Shown in pieces: positions 18,403 through 27,791 of a stretch of DNA of 64,000 nt; position 1 is the stretch's first letter, and every line of letters begins with the position of its first letter. The stretch is taken from contig CAZAWR010000049.1 of assembly GCA_964488865.1 (NCBI GenBank), positions 3,802 through 67,801 on the forward strand, read 5' to 3'. A model generated the notes under the pieces. That model saw nothing but the letters and a program-made list of their open reading frames with translations, was not told where the DNA came from and did not search any database. A program made the translations under genes and the position numbers. Origin of the DNA: MWCO01 sp964488865 (lineage in GTDB: Bacteria > Myxococcota_A > Polyangia > Polyangiales > Polyangiaceae).

Positions 18403-18724
18403 GGTCACTTCCTTGGCGCGTACGCATAGCACACTGCTTGCGGGAGGAGATCGCGGCGGAGGTGAAGAGGATGTCGATTCTCGGAGGCTACCGCCTTCAA
18501 CACAACCAAAGTCATCTGCGGAATCTGCGGCCACCAGAATGGTCCCCTGGCGGGCGCCACGTGCGGGTGGCGCACCGCCGATCGCTTGCATTCCACCTTG
18601 TTTCAAGCACGATTCGCCTCCGTCCCGCCTCGTTCCAGGTGGCGCGCCGCCACCCCCGCCCGCTCGTAATCCCCCGAAATCCTTAGACTGCAATCTTGGC
18701 CCGCGACGTGCTCATGGCTCGGGC
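18403..18724. other. Intergenic interval, no gene recognised
   Basis: Neither strand shows a family match or a convincing ribosome binding site. The long plus-strand reading through this interval merely joins the antisense of the Yqey gene to the Rpn fragment. Confidence 0.4.
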
Positions 18725-19070
18725 ATGTCGAACGTACACGACCCGCTATTTCGCTGGGCCTTCTCGGAAAAGGAGCGCGTGGCCGCGCTGCTCGCCTCGG
18801 TCCTGCCACGGAAGCTGTCCGAGATGGTCAATTGGAATGCCATCGAGAAGGTGCCCGTGGAGCTGCTGGACAAGGATCTATCCGAGAAGCGGACGGACAT
18901 GGTCTGGCGTCTTCCGTTGCACGGGCGCAAGGCATGGCTGTATGTGATTCTGGAGCACCAGAGCAGCGTCGTTCGTTGGATGGGGTTACGGGTGTTCGAC
19001 TATGCGAGGCGCGTGTGGGAGTGGTGGACGGACCTCGTCGACAACCACGTAGTCGAACGATTGATTCTGG
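18725..19070 (+). pseudogene. Rpn/YhgA-like PD-(D/E)XK nuclease, truncated
   Basis: The ATG at 18725 begins MSNVHDPLFRWAFSEKERVA and proceeds through RTDMVWRLPLHGRKAWLYVI to LEHQSSVVRWMGLRVFDYAR. This is the N-terminal nuclease half of the Rpn/transposase_31 family (D..L....E.Q). Homology ends at about codon 110, where members usually continue to 250-300 residues. After that the frame runs antisense through the end of the convergent gene. The C-terminal half has been lost, so the gene is likely dead, although the catalytic half is preserved. Confidence 0.65.
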
Positions 19071-19094
19071 AGCCACACCAGGTTTCGCTCCCCC

Positions 19095-22073
19095 TCACTG
19101 CCGAACCCGCTCCCGCGGCACCCGAAGCTCCACCATCCCCTGCTCGCGCTGAATCCCCAACACCACCTCCTGCCGCTCCGGTCCCCGCAGCCGCTGCATC
19201 GCGTCCCGCTCGTCGTCCGGCACGACCCCGTCGATCCGCACGATCATGTCCCCGACCCGGATTCCGGCCCGGTCCGCCTCGCTCCCGCTCGATACCCCGG
19301 TGACGAGCGCCCCCGACCCGGACGCAGGCGCCGCCAGCGTCACCGCCACCCCAGCCACCACCGCAGGCCCCGCCTTGCCCCCCGCGGGCTCCAGACGGAT
19401 CCTCACCCGCGTCGTGGTCCGCTCCTTGCGCACCGCGATCCGGTCCTCCTTGCCTCGACCCACCCCCGGCGCATAGGCCTCCAGCGTCACGTCGCCCTCC
19501 GCAATCCCTCCCAGCCGGAACCTGCCCTTCTCGTCGGTCGCCACCACCCCGGGCGGCAGCGGCCCCATGGGCAAGTACTCGGGCACCTCGTCCTTCGACA
19601 CCTTCGCCCCCGCCACCGGGTTGCCCCGGTCGTCCACCACCTCGCCCTCCACGATCCCCGCCAGCTCCAGGTCCATTCGATCGAGTTGCACCGGTCGCTC
19701 CACGTCGCTCGGCTTGCTCACCTCGAACGTTCGTTCCGAAGACACGTAGTCCTCGTGGTCCACCCGCAACCGCAACGAACCCGGGGTGACGTCATCCACG
19801 CGATACACCCCATCCTCCCCCGTGGTCAGCTCCCGCGTCCCCGTCGGTGTGTACACGGTCACCCGCGCCCCCGCCACGCGATCGCGCCCCCCCCTTGCCG
19901 TCACCTGCCCCTGCGCTCGCAGCCCACTCTCGAGCTTCACCTTCACTTCCTCAGGGGAAGCGTCGAAGGTCTCCACGTGCGTCCCATATCCGTTTGCGGA
20001 TACCTCGAGCCGAAGGCGGATGCCAGCCGCCTCCTCCACCGTCGCGTCCCCTTTCTCGTTGCTGAATGCGGTGCGACGCAAGGAGACGTCTGCGGCCAGG
20101 GAGATGGCGCGTACGCGGGCCCCGTCGACGGGGTAGCCTCGGTCGTCGGTGACGCGCACCACGATGGGCGGGCGCTCGCGTGCGAGCAGAATCTCGATTT
20201 CCTTGCGCTCGTCCGCGGCGATGGGGAAGGTCTCCTGGTAGGAAACCTTGTCGGGCGCTTCAGGTCTTGATGCGGTGACGATGACCACGGAGGCCACGGC
20301 GGAGAAGGCGAAGGTGCCGTCGGTGGCGGTCATCGAGGTGCGTTCGGAGGAGCCTTCCTTGGCGGTCACGCGAACGATCGCGCCGGCGATCGGGAAGCGG
20401 CGGTCGTCGAGCACCACGCCTTCGAGGGTACCGCCGGAGTAGAGCACGACGCGGACGTGGGCGGTTCCTCCTGGTGCGAGGGTCACGGCTTCGGAGATGG
20501 CCTCGACGTGAGCGGGGTGTCGTACGATGGCACTGATGCGTCCTGGGGGGATGGGACCGACGGAGAAGCGTCCGTTGCCGTCGGTGACCCAGGGGACGGG
20601 TTCGCCCTGCTGTGGGGTGTCGTTGTCGCCGGCGATGGCGGGCAGGCGGGTGCCGAGGCCGAGCATGTCGGCGCGGGGGATGGGAGGGATGGGGCCGGGC
20701 ATGACGCCGAGCTCGCCGGCCGGGATCAGCGTGGGGGGGCCGTGTAGGGCCCAGGCGAAGTGGGCGCGACGGAACGCCAGGGCGGCGAGGGTTTCGGCGA
20801 TGGGCAAGCCGGACAGGTCGGTTCCGATGACCTCGATGGAGCAGCCTGGGACGGGGAACCCGTGGTTGTCCACGACCTCGCCGGTAAGCTTTCCGGCCTT
20901 GAGCAGGGCGATACGAACCTCGGTGTCGTCCGGGCCGACGGAGACGGCGCCGGGGCTGACGTACCCTTCGGCGCGGGCGGACGCGCTGAGGGGGCCGGGG
21001 GGCAGTGGGCCGAGCACGACGGTGCCTTCGTTGCCCGTGCGGCCTTGGAGGGGGAAGGAGGACAAGCCGCCTTCGACGAGCACGACGCTGGCGTTGGGTA
21101 CGGGGGGGGCGTCTTCGGCGATGCCGCCGGTGACGGAGACGGAGATCTGGCGCCCGGGTCCGAGGATGAGCTTGACGGGGGTGCCCTTGCCGCGTTCGAC
21201 GGTGACGCCGGTGGTGATGGGGGAGGCGAGGTCACCGCGGGTGGCTCGCAGGTCGTAGGCGCCGGCGGGCAGGGCGCTGATTTTGCTCTGGCCGAAGGCG
21301 TTGCTCTGGGTCTGGCGGGCGGGCCAGATGGCGGGACCGGCCACGAAGACGGTGGACAGTGGGGCGGGAGCGTCCTTCTGGTCGACCACGCTCACCTCGA
21401 GCCAGCCGAGCTTGCGCAGCGAGACGCGGACGGCCTTGGGGCTGGGCATCACGTTGTTTCGCGACGACGTTTCGTATCCGTCGGCGGATACCTGCAAGGT
21501 GTAGGGAGGAGGACAGAGCCGGCTCAAGGTGACCAGGCCGGCCTCGTCGGTCTTGTCCGTGAAGGGCAGCGGGTCGGAACAGGCCACGGTCGCCTCCGCG
21601 TTGGCGATGGGGGCATCGTCGTCCGCGGTGACCTCGAGGGAGAGCGAGTAGGACGGGCCGAGAAGCAGGGAGACTTCCCTTGGCTCGGGGCCGATGACCA
21701 GCTGGGTCGAAGCGCGGGACCTGTCGTCGGCATCGGCGAGCAGCCAGGTGACCCCATGCGGGAGGTTGTCGAAGGATGCGGCGCCGTGCGCGTCGGTGGT
21801 GCGAAAGCCTGCGAGGTAGGCGACCTCGTCGCGGATGAGCAAGGCCGTGACGCGAGCGTGGGGGATAGCGGCTTGGAACGGGTCGGTGACGCGAACGACG
21901 AGCTTGCCATCGTGGGGGCCCACACCCGTGGGGGCGGGGGCGGCGCGCAGGGTCTGCACGACGAGGAAGAAAGGCGAATAGTCGCGCAACGTGCCGACGA
22001 ACAGCAGGCACACGAGGGCTGCCAGGAGAGAGAGGGCGCGTTGGACACGGTCGAGGGTCACGGGCAACACCAT
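19095..22073 (-). CDS. Membrane-anchored protein with carboxypeptidase-regulatory-like repeats and a C-terminal PDZ domain
   Basis: A 992-residue protein. One N-terminal hydrophobic helix (about residues 13-27, LSLLAALVCLLFVGT) is followed by roughly eight tandem beta-sandwich domains of the carboxypeptidase-regulatory/CNA-B type. Each domain is marked by G-x-V-x-D-x-x-G-x-P-V-x-G-A (for example EGEVVDDRGNPVAGAKVSKD). The last ~85 residues are a PDZ domain (VTGVSSGSEADRAGIRVGDM). Such proteins are common on myxobacterial cell surfaces. The ATG at 22073 places the membrane helix at the N-terminus; a longer reading frame upstream runs through the neighbouring gene. Confidence 0.8.
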   Translation of the reverse strand: MVLPVTLDRVQRALSLLAALVCLLFVGTLRDYSPFFLVVQTLRAAPAPTGVGPHDGKLVVRVTDPFQAAIPHARVTALLIRDEVAYLAGFRTTDAHGAASFDNLPHGVTWLLADADDRSRASTQLVIGPEPREVSLLLGPSYSLSLEVTADDDAPIANAEATVACSDPLPFTDKTDEAGLVTLSRLCPPPYTLQVSADGYETSSRNNVMPSPKAVRVSLRKLGWLEVSVVDQKDAPAPLSTVFVAGPAIWPARQTQSNAFGQSKISALPAGAYDLRATRGDLASPITTGVTVERGKGTPVKLILGPGRQISVSVTGGIAEDAPPVPNASVVLVEGGLSSFPLQGRTGNEGTVVLGPLPPGPLSASARAEGYVSPGAVSVGPDDTEVRIALLKAGKLTGEVVDNHGFPVPGCSIEVIGTDLSGLPIAETLAALAFRRAHFAWALHGPPTLIPAGELGVMPGPIPPIPRADMLGLGTRLPAIAGDNDTPQQGEPVPWVTDGNGRFSVGPIPPGRISAIVRHPAHVEAISEAVTLAPGGTAHVRVVLYSGGTLEGVVLDDRRFPIAGAIVRVTAKEGSSERTSMTATDGTFAFSAVASVVIVTASRPEAPDKVSYQETFPIAADERKEIEILLARERPPIVVRVTDDRGYPVDGARVRAISLAADVSLRRTAFSNEKGDATVEEAAGIRLRLEVSANGYGTHVETFDASPEEVKVKLESGLRAQGQVTARGGRDRVAGARVTVYTPTGTRELTTGEDGVYRVDDVTPGSLRLRVDHEDYVSSERTFEVSKPSDVERPVQLDRMDLELAGIVEGEVVDDRGNPVAGAKVSKDEVPEYLPMGPLPPGVVATDEKGRFRLGGIAEGDVTLEAYAPGVGRGKEDRIAVRKERTTTRVRIRLEPAGGKAGPAVVAGVAVTLAAPASGSGALVTGVSSGSEADRAGIRVGDMIVRIDGVVPDDERDAMQRLRGPERQEVVLGIQREQGMVELRVPRERVRQ

Positions 22074-22319
22074 AGCGAACAACGGGGTGGGGGGACCACG
22101 GGAGTGCGTGCCAGAAACTAGGGTTTCCGAAACCGATGCCGGGTAGCCGATGGACGGAGGCCAGCCATCCACTGGACAGAATTGGGCTGACGAGGAGCCA
22201 AGGGACCCGAACTGGTGCGGGGAACCGGGAACTGCAAACCGAAGCGCTTGCCCATCCCCCGAGCCCCGCAGTCCGTGGTTGCCGCCCTGCCCGAACCGGG
22301 TACGCTCGATCACCATCCC

Positions 22320-23510
22320 ATGCGATCTGCGCGTTGGTCTTCGTTGCTGTTCTCGTCGGCCTTGCTGGTCGGGTGCGGGGACGATGGTCGTGCAGCTGGC
22401 GTGGAGATGCCGATTCCTGAAGCCGGAGGGGGGCCCGGGGAGGGCGGCATGCTGGACGCGGGCTTTCAGGATGGTCCGCCTCCCGCAGACGCGGCGGGGC
22501 TTTGCGGCAACCAGTTCTTTCAGGTGACCCCCGAGCCTCCCAACCTCTACTTCGTCCTCGACCGGTCCGGGAGCATGCTCGACACGGCTTCCCCGACCAC
22601 GACGACCACGAAGTACGCCGCGGTTCGCAAGGCCAGCATCGACGTGGTGCTGGAGCTGGGGAGCCTGGTGAACGTGGGCGCGACGGTGTTTCCTGGCACC
22701 CCGGACTTCAACGAATGCAGTGCCGGCAGGGAAGTGCTTTCCACGCGTCGGGGCGACGCGCCCGGTTCCTACCCGGGGAGCTACGGTCCCGTGACGGCTG
22801 CGTTTGCGGCGGCGATCAACGTGGCCCCTGCGGGCGGTACGCCCACGGCCCCGACGCTTCGCTCTCTGCTGTCGGTCCTCACGCCGCTGCCCGGTCGGAC
22901 GTCGGTGGTGCTGGCCACCGATGGCGGGCCCAACTGCTCGGCCGAGCACGCGTGTGGTCCGGAGGACTGCATTTGGAACATCGAAGGGGCGACCCTCTAC
23001 GACGAGGCGTGCACGCCCGAGTACAACTGCTGCGACCCGTACTTGATCACGGGGCCGGGCTCCCGGGCTTGTCTGGACGGGGCTGCCACGGCCGCGGCGG
23101 TGGCTGCGCTCCGCGACCTGGGCATTCGGACGTACGTGGTCGGGATTCCGGGCAGCGAGTACTACGAGTCCTTGCTCGATCAGCTTGCGACCCTGGGAGG
23201 GGGGGCTCGTCCGGCCGCGCCGCGGTACTATCGGGTGGACGACGTGTCGACGTTGCGGGATACGCTCGCGGCGATCAGCAAGAAGGCGCTGGTCACGTGC
23301 GAGTTTCTCCTGGACGCGCCGCCGCCCGACCCGGACTTCGTCAACGTCTATCTGGATCAGCAGGCGGTGTCGTACGACCCGGTGAACGGATGGTCGTGGA
23401 CCGGAGAGCGGTCGCTGCGGCTTCAGGGAGAGTCGTGCGCGAAGCTCGAGAGCGGTGAGGTGGTCCAAGTGCAGGTGGTGGCGGGATGCCCGACCCAGCA
23501 GCCGCGGTGA
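22320..23510 (+). CDS. VWA-like lipoprotein
   Basis: A 396-residue secreted lipoprotein. The signal peptide ends with the lipobox LLVGC (Cys about residue 19), followed by a Gly/Pro-rich linker. The VWA-type domain starts at YFVLDRSGSM (MIDAS D-x-S-x-S) and includes SVVLATDGGPNC (a T-D-G metal-site loop). An insert rich in Cys (CGPEDC, CTPEYNCCDP) is typical of myxobacterial VWA lipoproteins. The role is probably adhesion or surface protein interaction. Its last 25 bases overlap the next gene. Confidence 0.85.
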   Translation: MRSARWSSLLFSSALLVGCGDDGRAAGVEMPIPEAGGGPGEGGMLDAGFQDGPPPADAAGLCGNQFFQVTPEPPNLYFVLDRSGSMLDTASPTTTTTKYAAVRKASIDVVLELGSLVNVGATVFPGTPDFNECSAGREVLSTRRGDAPGSYPGSYGPVTAAFAAAINVAPAGGTPTAPTLRSLLSVLTPLPGRTSVVLATDGGPNCSAEHACGPEDCIWNIEGATLYDEACTPEYNCCDPYLITGPGSRACLDGAATAAAVAALRDLGIRTYVVGIPGSEYYESLLDQLATLGGGARPAAPRYYRVDDVSTLRDTLAAISKKALVTCEFLLDAPPPDPDFVNVYLDQQAVSYDPVNGWSWTGERSLRLQGESCAKLESGEVVQVQVVAGCPTQQPR

Positions 23511-24136
23511 CGAGGCCCGACGTCGCGATGCTGGTTCTCGCCTCCGGTCGCGGGGAGCGGATGGGCGGGCCGAAGGCGCTGCTGCGCTGGACCGACGGCG
23601 CCCCGATTGTCGCGTCGCACGCGAAGCTCGGCGCGAACGTGTGCGGGCGCGTGGTCGTGGTCGTGCGAGCCTCGGTGGCGAGCACCCTGCGACCTCTGTT
23701 GCCGGAAGCGGTGGTGGTGGCGTCGAGTGCTCCGGGTCCCTGGGGCCCCGCGGGATCGATCGCGGCAGCGGTTCGTGCCGGCGCGCTGGCCGGTGCGACA
23801 TGGACGCTGATCACGCCCGTCGATGCGGTCCCTGCGGCGCCATCCACCGTGCAAATGCTGCTGAATGCTGCGATCTCCGGAGTGCACGCGGTGAGACCTC
23901 GCTTCGAGGGACGGGGCGGACATCCCGTGCTCGTGCGATCGGACGCCATGGTGAGCGCTTACCTCGCGCGTTGTCCTCCGCCTCTGCGGGACGTCCTGGG
24001 TGAGCTGGTTTGTGCGGACGTGGAGGTTGCGGACCGGGGTGTCGTCGCGGACTTGAATACGCCGGAGGCCTTCCGAGCGTGGACGGGTGTGGAGCCTCGA
24101 TTCGACGTTTCCGACGGTGCCGTGCTTCCGCGATGA
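23486..24136 (+). CDS. MobA/CoxI-type nucleotidyltransferase (molybdenum cofactor)
   Basis: A 216-residue protein with the nucleotidyltransferase signature VLASGRGERMGGPKALLRW (about residues 17-36) and LITPVDAVPA as the metal-binding region (about 108-117). Family members attach CMP or GMP to molybdopterin, or act on other sugars. A molybdenum hydroxylase operon lies 1 kb downstream, which needs CMP-molybdopterin, so MocA-type activity is plausible. The start at 23486 overlaps the previous gene; an ATG at 23528 is an alternative. Confidence 0.7.
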   Translation: MPDPAAAVTRPDVAMLVLASGRGERMGGPKALLRWTDGAPIVASHAKLGANVCGRVVVVVRASVASTLRPLLPEAVVVASSAPGPWGPAGSIAAAVRAGALAGATWTLITPVDAVPAAPSTVQMLLNAAISGVHAVRPRFEGRGGHPVLVRSDAMVSAYLARCPPPLRDVLGELVCADVEVADRGVVADLNTPEAFRAWTGVEPRFDVSDGAVLPR

Positions 24137-24321
24137 CCCTGATCCGGAGCGAAGCGACGGACCGAGGGAGTATCCTCTGGATCTTGCTCGACGAATGGCA
24201 AGGCGGCCTGCCACCAACAAGGTGGGCGGTGCTTGAGAAGGCTGGGATGGGGGCGTGCCTCCGGATCTGGGGATGAGTAGGGCCCGTCGTCGCCCCCCGC
24301 TCTGCATGCTACCCTCGACCC

Positions 24322-24909
24322 ATGGTCCGGCCCGCGCGCACCCCTGCCGACGTCCTCGCCGACTTCCACGCCATTCCTGAAGGCGACCGGAACCACGAGG
24401 TCATCGACGGTGACCTCGTCGAGCGCGCCACCCCCTCGGGCTCCCACGGCTCGGCGCAGGCACGGGTATCGGCCGGTACGCTGGGCCCCTTCGATCGCCG
24501 GCCCGGAGGCGACGACCCCGATGCCCCGGGCGGCTGGTGGATCGCCACCGAGGTAGAGGTCGAGCTCTCACCCGCACTGGTGATGCGCCCCGACGTCGTC
24601 GGTTGGCGGCGCGAACGCGTCCCCCAGCGTCCGTCGGGCTCCCCTGTTCGCGAGCGGCCCGACTGGGTCTGCGAGGTCGTCTCCGCCTCTACCGCGAGCC
24701 GCGACCGCGTCGTCAAGCTCGCGTACTATCACCGAGCGGCGATTCCCCACTACTGGCTCGCCGACCCGTCCGACGGCACCCTGACCGTGCTGCGCTGGAC
24801 CGAGGAGGGCTACCTCGTCGTGCTCGCTGCCCAACGCGGCGACACCATCCGCGCCGAGCCCTTCCAGGCGGTGGAGTTGAGCATCGACTGGATCTTCGGA
24901 GCGGACTGA
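24322..24909 (+). CDS. Uma2-family (DUF820) putative PD-(D/E)XK endonuclease
   Basis: A 195-residue Uma2 protein: ALVMRPDVVGWRRERV, PDWVCEVVSASTASRDRVVK and LAYYHRAAIPHYWLADPSDG are the hallmark blocks, with the D and E-x-V acting as PD-(D/E)XK metal ligands. Family function is unknown despite the nuclease-like fold; copies are numerous in myxobacteria and cyanobacteria. It starts with a good ATG at 24322. A second, unrelated Uma2 gene is at 34386-35162. Confidence 0.8.
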   Translation: MVRPARTPADVLADFHAIPEGDRNHEVIDGDLVERATPSGSHGSAQARVSAGTLGPFDRRPGGDDPDAPGGWWIATEVEVELSPALVMRPDVVGWRRERVPQRPSGSPVRERPDWVCEVVSASTASRDRVVKLAYYHRAAIPHYWLADPSDGTLTVLRWTEEGYLVVLAAQRGDTIRAEPFQAVELSIDWIFGAD

Positions 24910-25077
24910 GCTTTCGCGTCAGGCCCGGCAGGGCCGACCCAAGCCAGAGCCGAGGCTATCCGCGTTGTGGCGGGCTGGACGTGCACCGTCTGAATCCGTG
25001 CCATGAAGCGCCCCGCGACGAGGGCCGGATAGAGCAAATTCGGCACCATTTGCCACGTGCGCTGCTAGATTGCCCCC

Positions 25078-27321
25078 ATGCAGTCGAACGACAGGAGCAA
25101 GGGCTGGATCGGCCAAAGCCCCGCGCGGCCGGATGGCCCCGCCAAGGTAGCCGGCACCGCCCAGTACATCGCCGACATGGTCTTCCCAGATGCGATCGAC
25201 GCGGCTGTCGTTCGGAGTCCCGTCCCTCGCGGCCGCATCCTGGGCATTGACTTCGACCCGACGTTCGACTGGTCCGACGTGACGATCGTGACGGCCAAGG
25301 ACGTGCCCTGCAACGAGATCGCGGAGATCAAGTGTGACCAACCGGCGCTGGCGGACGATCAGGTCCGGCACGTCTACGAGCCCATCGTCCTTCTGGCCTG
25401 TGCGGACAAGCCCAAGCTGCTGCGGGCCGTCCAGCGCGTGCACGTGCGCATCGAAGAGCTCCCCGCGCTGCTTACCGTCGACGATTCCCTGTCCTGCAAG
25501 CACCTCGTGCTCGGCGAGGACAACGTGATGTGCACCTACCGTGTGGTGCTTGGCGATGCCAAAACGGAGATCGGCCGCGCGGAGGTGGTGGTGCGTGGCA
25601 CCTACGAGGTCGGCCACCAAGAGCAGATGTACATCGAGCCCCAGGGGTGCGTGGGCTACTGGGATGACTCTGGCCTGCACGTGGTCGGCTCGATGCAATG
25701 TCCCTACTACGTCGTGAAGGCGCTCGCGCACGCGTTGCGGATGGAGCCGTCGCGCATCGACGTCACGCAATCGGTGACGGGCGGAGCGTTCGGAGGCAAG
25801 GAGGAGTACCCGTCGGTGATGGCGGTGCATGTGGCGTTGCTGTCGCAGAAGGCGGGGCGTCCGGTGCGAATGATCTACGACCGCAAGGAGGACGTGGAGG
25901 CGACGACGAAGCGGCACCCGGCGCGCGTGTCGATCGAGGCAGGGTGCGATCGGGACGGCACGTTGCGGGGGATTCACATCGACGTGCTGATGGACGCGGG
26001 GGCGTACGTGACGATGACGCCGGTGGTGCTGTCGCGCGGTGTGCTGCATGCGTGCGGCGCGTATCGATGGGCGACGGCGCTGGTGGAGTCGAAGGCGGTG
26101 GTGACGAATACACCGCCGAACGGTGCGTTCCGGGGGTTCGGGGCGCCGCAGACGATCTTCGCCTTGGAGCGGCACATGGACCGGCTCGCGGAGGCCATCG
26201 GGATGGAGCCGATCGAGCTTCGCAAGAAGAACCTCCTGGGAGTCGGCTCCACCATGCCCACGGGGCAGGTGCTGACGGGCAGCGTGGGCGTGGAGGAATG
26301 CGTGCGGTGGGCCCTCGAGGACAGCGACTACGAGGCAAAGCGCAGGACGCTGGGGCTTGCGAACAAGCCTGTGGATGGGCGCAAGGTGCGGGGGATCGGT
26401 GCGAGCGTGTTCTTGCACGGCGCCGGGTTCACCGGGTCCGGAGAGGATCGTCTCAAGGGTGCAGTGGAGCTGGACTTGCTGAAAGACGGGCACGTGCGCG
26501 TACGCTCGAGCTCCACGGACATAGGCCAGGGCACGGAGACCGTGTTCCGCCAGATCGCGGCGGAAGGCGCAGGCGTGCCGTTCGAAAACGTCTCCTTCGC
26601 GATCCCATCGACGGCGCACGTCCCGGACTCCGGACCCACGGTGGCGAGCCGAACGGTGATGATCGTCGGCTCGATCGTGGGACATGCGGCCAAAGAGCTC
26701 GGGGAGCGCGTATGCAAGGAGCAGGAGGCTGGGGGTGGCTCGTTCGCGGAAGCGTCGAACCGTTTGATTGAGCGCGAAGGGCCGGTGGTAGCGCATCGCC
26801 GATACGGGCACCCGGCCGGGGTGAAGTTCGACGATGCGACGTACACGGGCACGGCGTACCCGGCGTATGCGTGGGCTTGTGACGTGGCGGAGGTGGAGGT
26901 GGATCTGGACACGTTCGAGGTGGACCTGCTCGGGTTCTGGTCGGCGGTGGACGTGGGCCGGGCGATTCACCCGGTGCTTTGCCGAGGGCAGCTCGACGGC
27001 GGGGCGCTGCAGTCGATCGGGTGGGCGCTGTGCGAGGAGGTGCAGTGGAAGGACGGACGCATCGTCAACCCGCGGATGACGACGTACATCGTACCGACGG
27101 CGCTCGACGCGCCGCCGTTCTACACGCACTTGGTGGAGGAGGCGTACGAGCACGGTCCTGGGGGAGCGAAGGGGATCGGGGAGCTTCCGATGGACGGCGG
27201 GGCGCCGGCGCTGGCCGCCGCGATCGAGCATGCCACGGGCATCGTGTTCGACCGGATACCCATGACGCCCGAGAGGTTGTTCGACGCGTGGGAAGCTTCG
27301 CGGCGGGAGGTGCGGTCATGA
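25078..27321 (+). CDS. Molybdenum hydroxylase (xanthine dehydrogenase family), molybdenum-binding subunit
   Basis: A 747-residue large subunit. Signature blocks: ARPDGPAKVAGTAQYIADM at the N-terminus, GGAFGGKEEYPSVMAVHVAL (Mo-site loop), AFRGFGAPQTIFALERHMD, and KGIGELPMDGGAPALAAAIE near the end, where the E of G-E-L-P is the catalytic glutamate (usually G-E-P-P). It oxidises an aromatic heterocycle or aldehyde with water as oxygen donor; the substrate is not predictable. The stop overlaps the next ATG by 4 bp, so it is the first gene of a three-gene operon. Confidence 0.92.
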   Translation: MQSNDRSKGWIGQSPARPDGPAKVAGTAQYIADMVFPDAIDAAVVRSPVPRGRILGIDFDPTFDWSDVTIVTAKDVPCNEIAEIKCDQPALADDQVRHVYEPIVLLACADKPKLLRAVQRVHVRIEELPALLTVDDSLSCKHLVLGEDNVMCTYRVVLGDAKTEIGRAEVVVRGTYEVGHQEQMYIEPQGCVGYWDDSGLHVVGSMQCPYYVVKALAHALRMEPSRIDVTQSVTGGAFGGKEEYPSVMAVHVALLSQKAGRPVRMIYDRKEDVEATTKRHPARVSIEAGCDRDGTLRGIHIDVLMDAGAYVTMTPVVLSRGVLHACGAYRWATALVESKAVVTNTPPNGAFRGFGAPQTIFALERHMDRLAEAIGMEPIELRKKNLLGVGSTMPTGQVLTGSVGVEECVRWALEDSDYEAKRRTLGLANKPVDGRKVRGIGASVFLHGAGFTGSGEDRLKGAVELDLLKDGHVRVRSSSTDIGQGTETVFRQIAAEGAGVPFENVSFAIPSTAHVPDSGPTVASRTVMIVGSIVGHAAKELGERVCKEQEAGGGSFAEASNRLIEREGPVVAHRRYGHPAGVKFDDATYTGTAYPAYAWACDVAEVEVDLDTFEVDLLGFWSAVDVGRAIHPVLCRGQLDGGALQSIGWALCEEVQWKDGRIVNPRMTTYIVPTALDAPPFYTHLVEEAYEHGPGGAKGIGELPMDGGAPALAAAIEHATGIVFDRIPMTPERLFDAWEASRREVRS

Positions 27322-27791
27322 GGCAGATTGAGCTGACGGTCAACGGGAGCAAGCGGACCGTGCAAGCGCCGCCGCTCGCGCGATTGATCGACGTGTTGCG
27401 GGAAGAATTGCGGCTCACGGGGACGAAAGAAGGGTGCGGGGAAGGCGAGTGCGGCACGTGCACGGTGCTGCTCGACGGCGAGCCGGTCAACGCATGTCTG
27501 GTCCCCATCGGACAGTGTGAAGGTCGTGAGGTGGTGACGGTCGAGGGGTTGGTGACGGAGAAGAAGCTTTCGAAGCTGGCGAAGGCGTTCATTGATCGGG
27601 GTGGGGCGCAGTGCGGCATCTGCACGCCGGGGATGATCGTGTCGTCGCATCACTTGCTGCAGCGCAACCCTGCGCCCACGGACGCGCAGATTCGCAAGGC
27701 CCTGGCGGGCAACATCTGTCGGTGCACGGGCTACACGGGCATCGTCGAAGCAGTGGCCGAGGCGTCCGGAAGGGAAGGAGGCAACCCATGA
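27318..27791 (+). CDS. Molybdenum hydroxylase, 2Fe-2S subunit
   Basis: A 157-residue iron-sulfur subunit. The N-terminal plant-type ferredoxin cluster ligands are in CGEGECGTCTVLLDG plus a later C (NACLVP). The second, all-helical cluster is in GAQCGICTPGM and NICRCTGYTGIVEAV. The length and order match XdhC/CoxS-type subunits, which pass electrons from the Mo centre to FAD. ATGA overlaps join it to both neighbours. Confidence 0.95.
   Translation: MRQIELTVNGSKRTVQAPPLARLIDVLREELRLTGTKEGCGEGECGTCTVLLDGEPVNACLVPIGQCEGREVVTVEGLVTEKKLSKLAKAFIDRGGAQCGICTPGMIVSSHHLLQRNPAPTDAQIRKALAGNICRCTGYTGIVEAVAEASGREGGNP

Noticed and set aside
19095..23801. 1568-residue minus-strand ORF
   Set aside because: The first 576 codons are antisense of the VWA lipoprotein gene and rich in Arg; the true start is at 22073 before a membrane helix.
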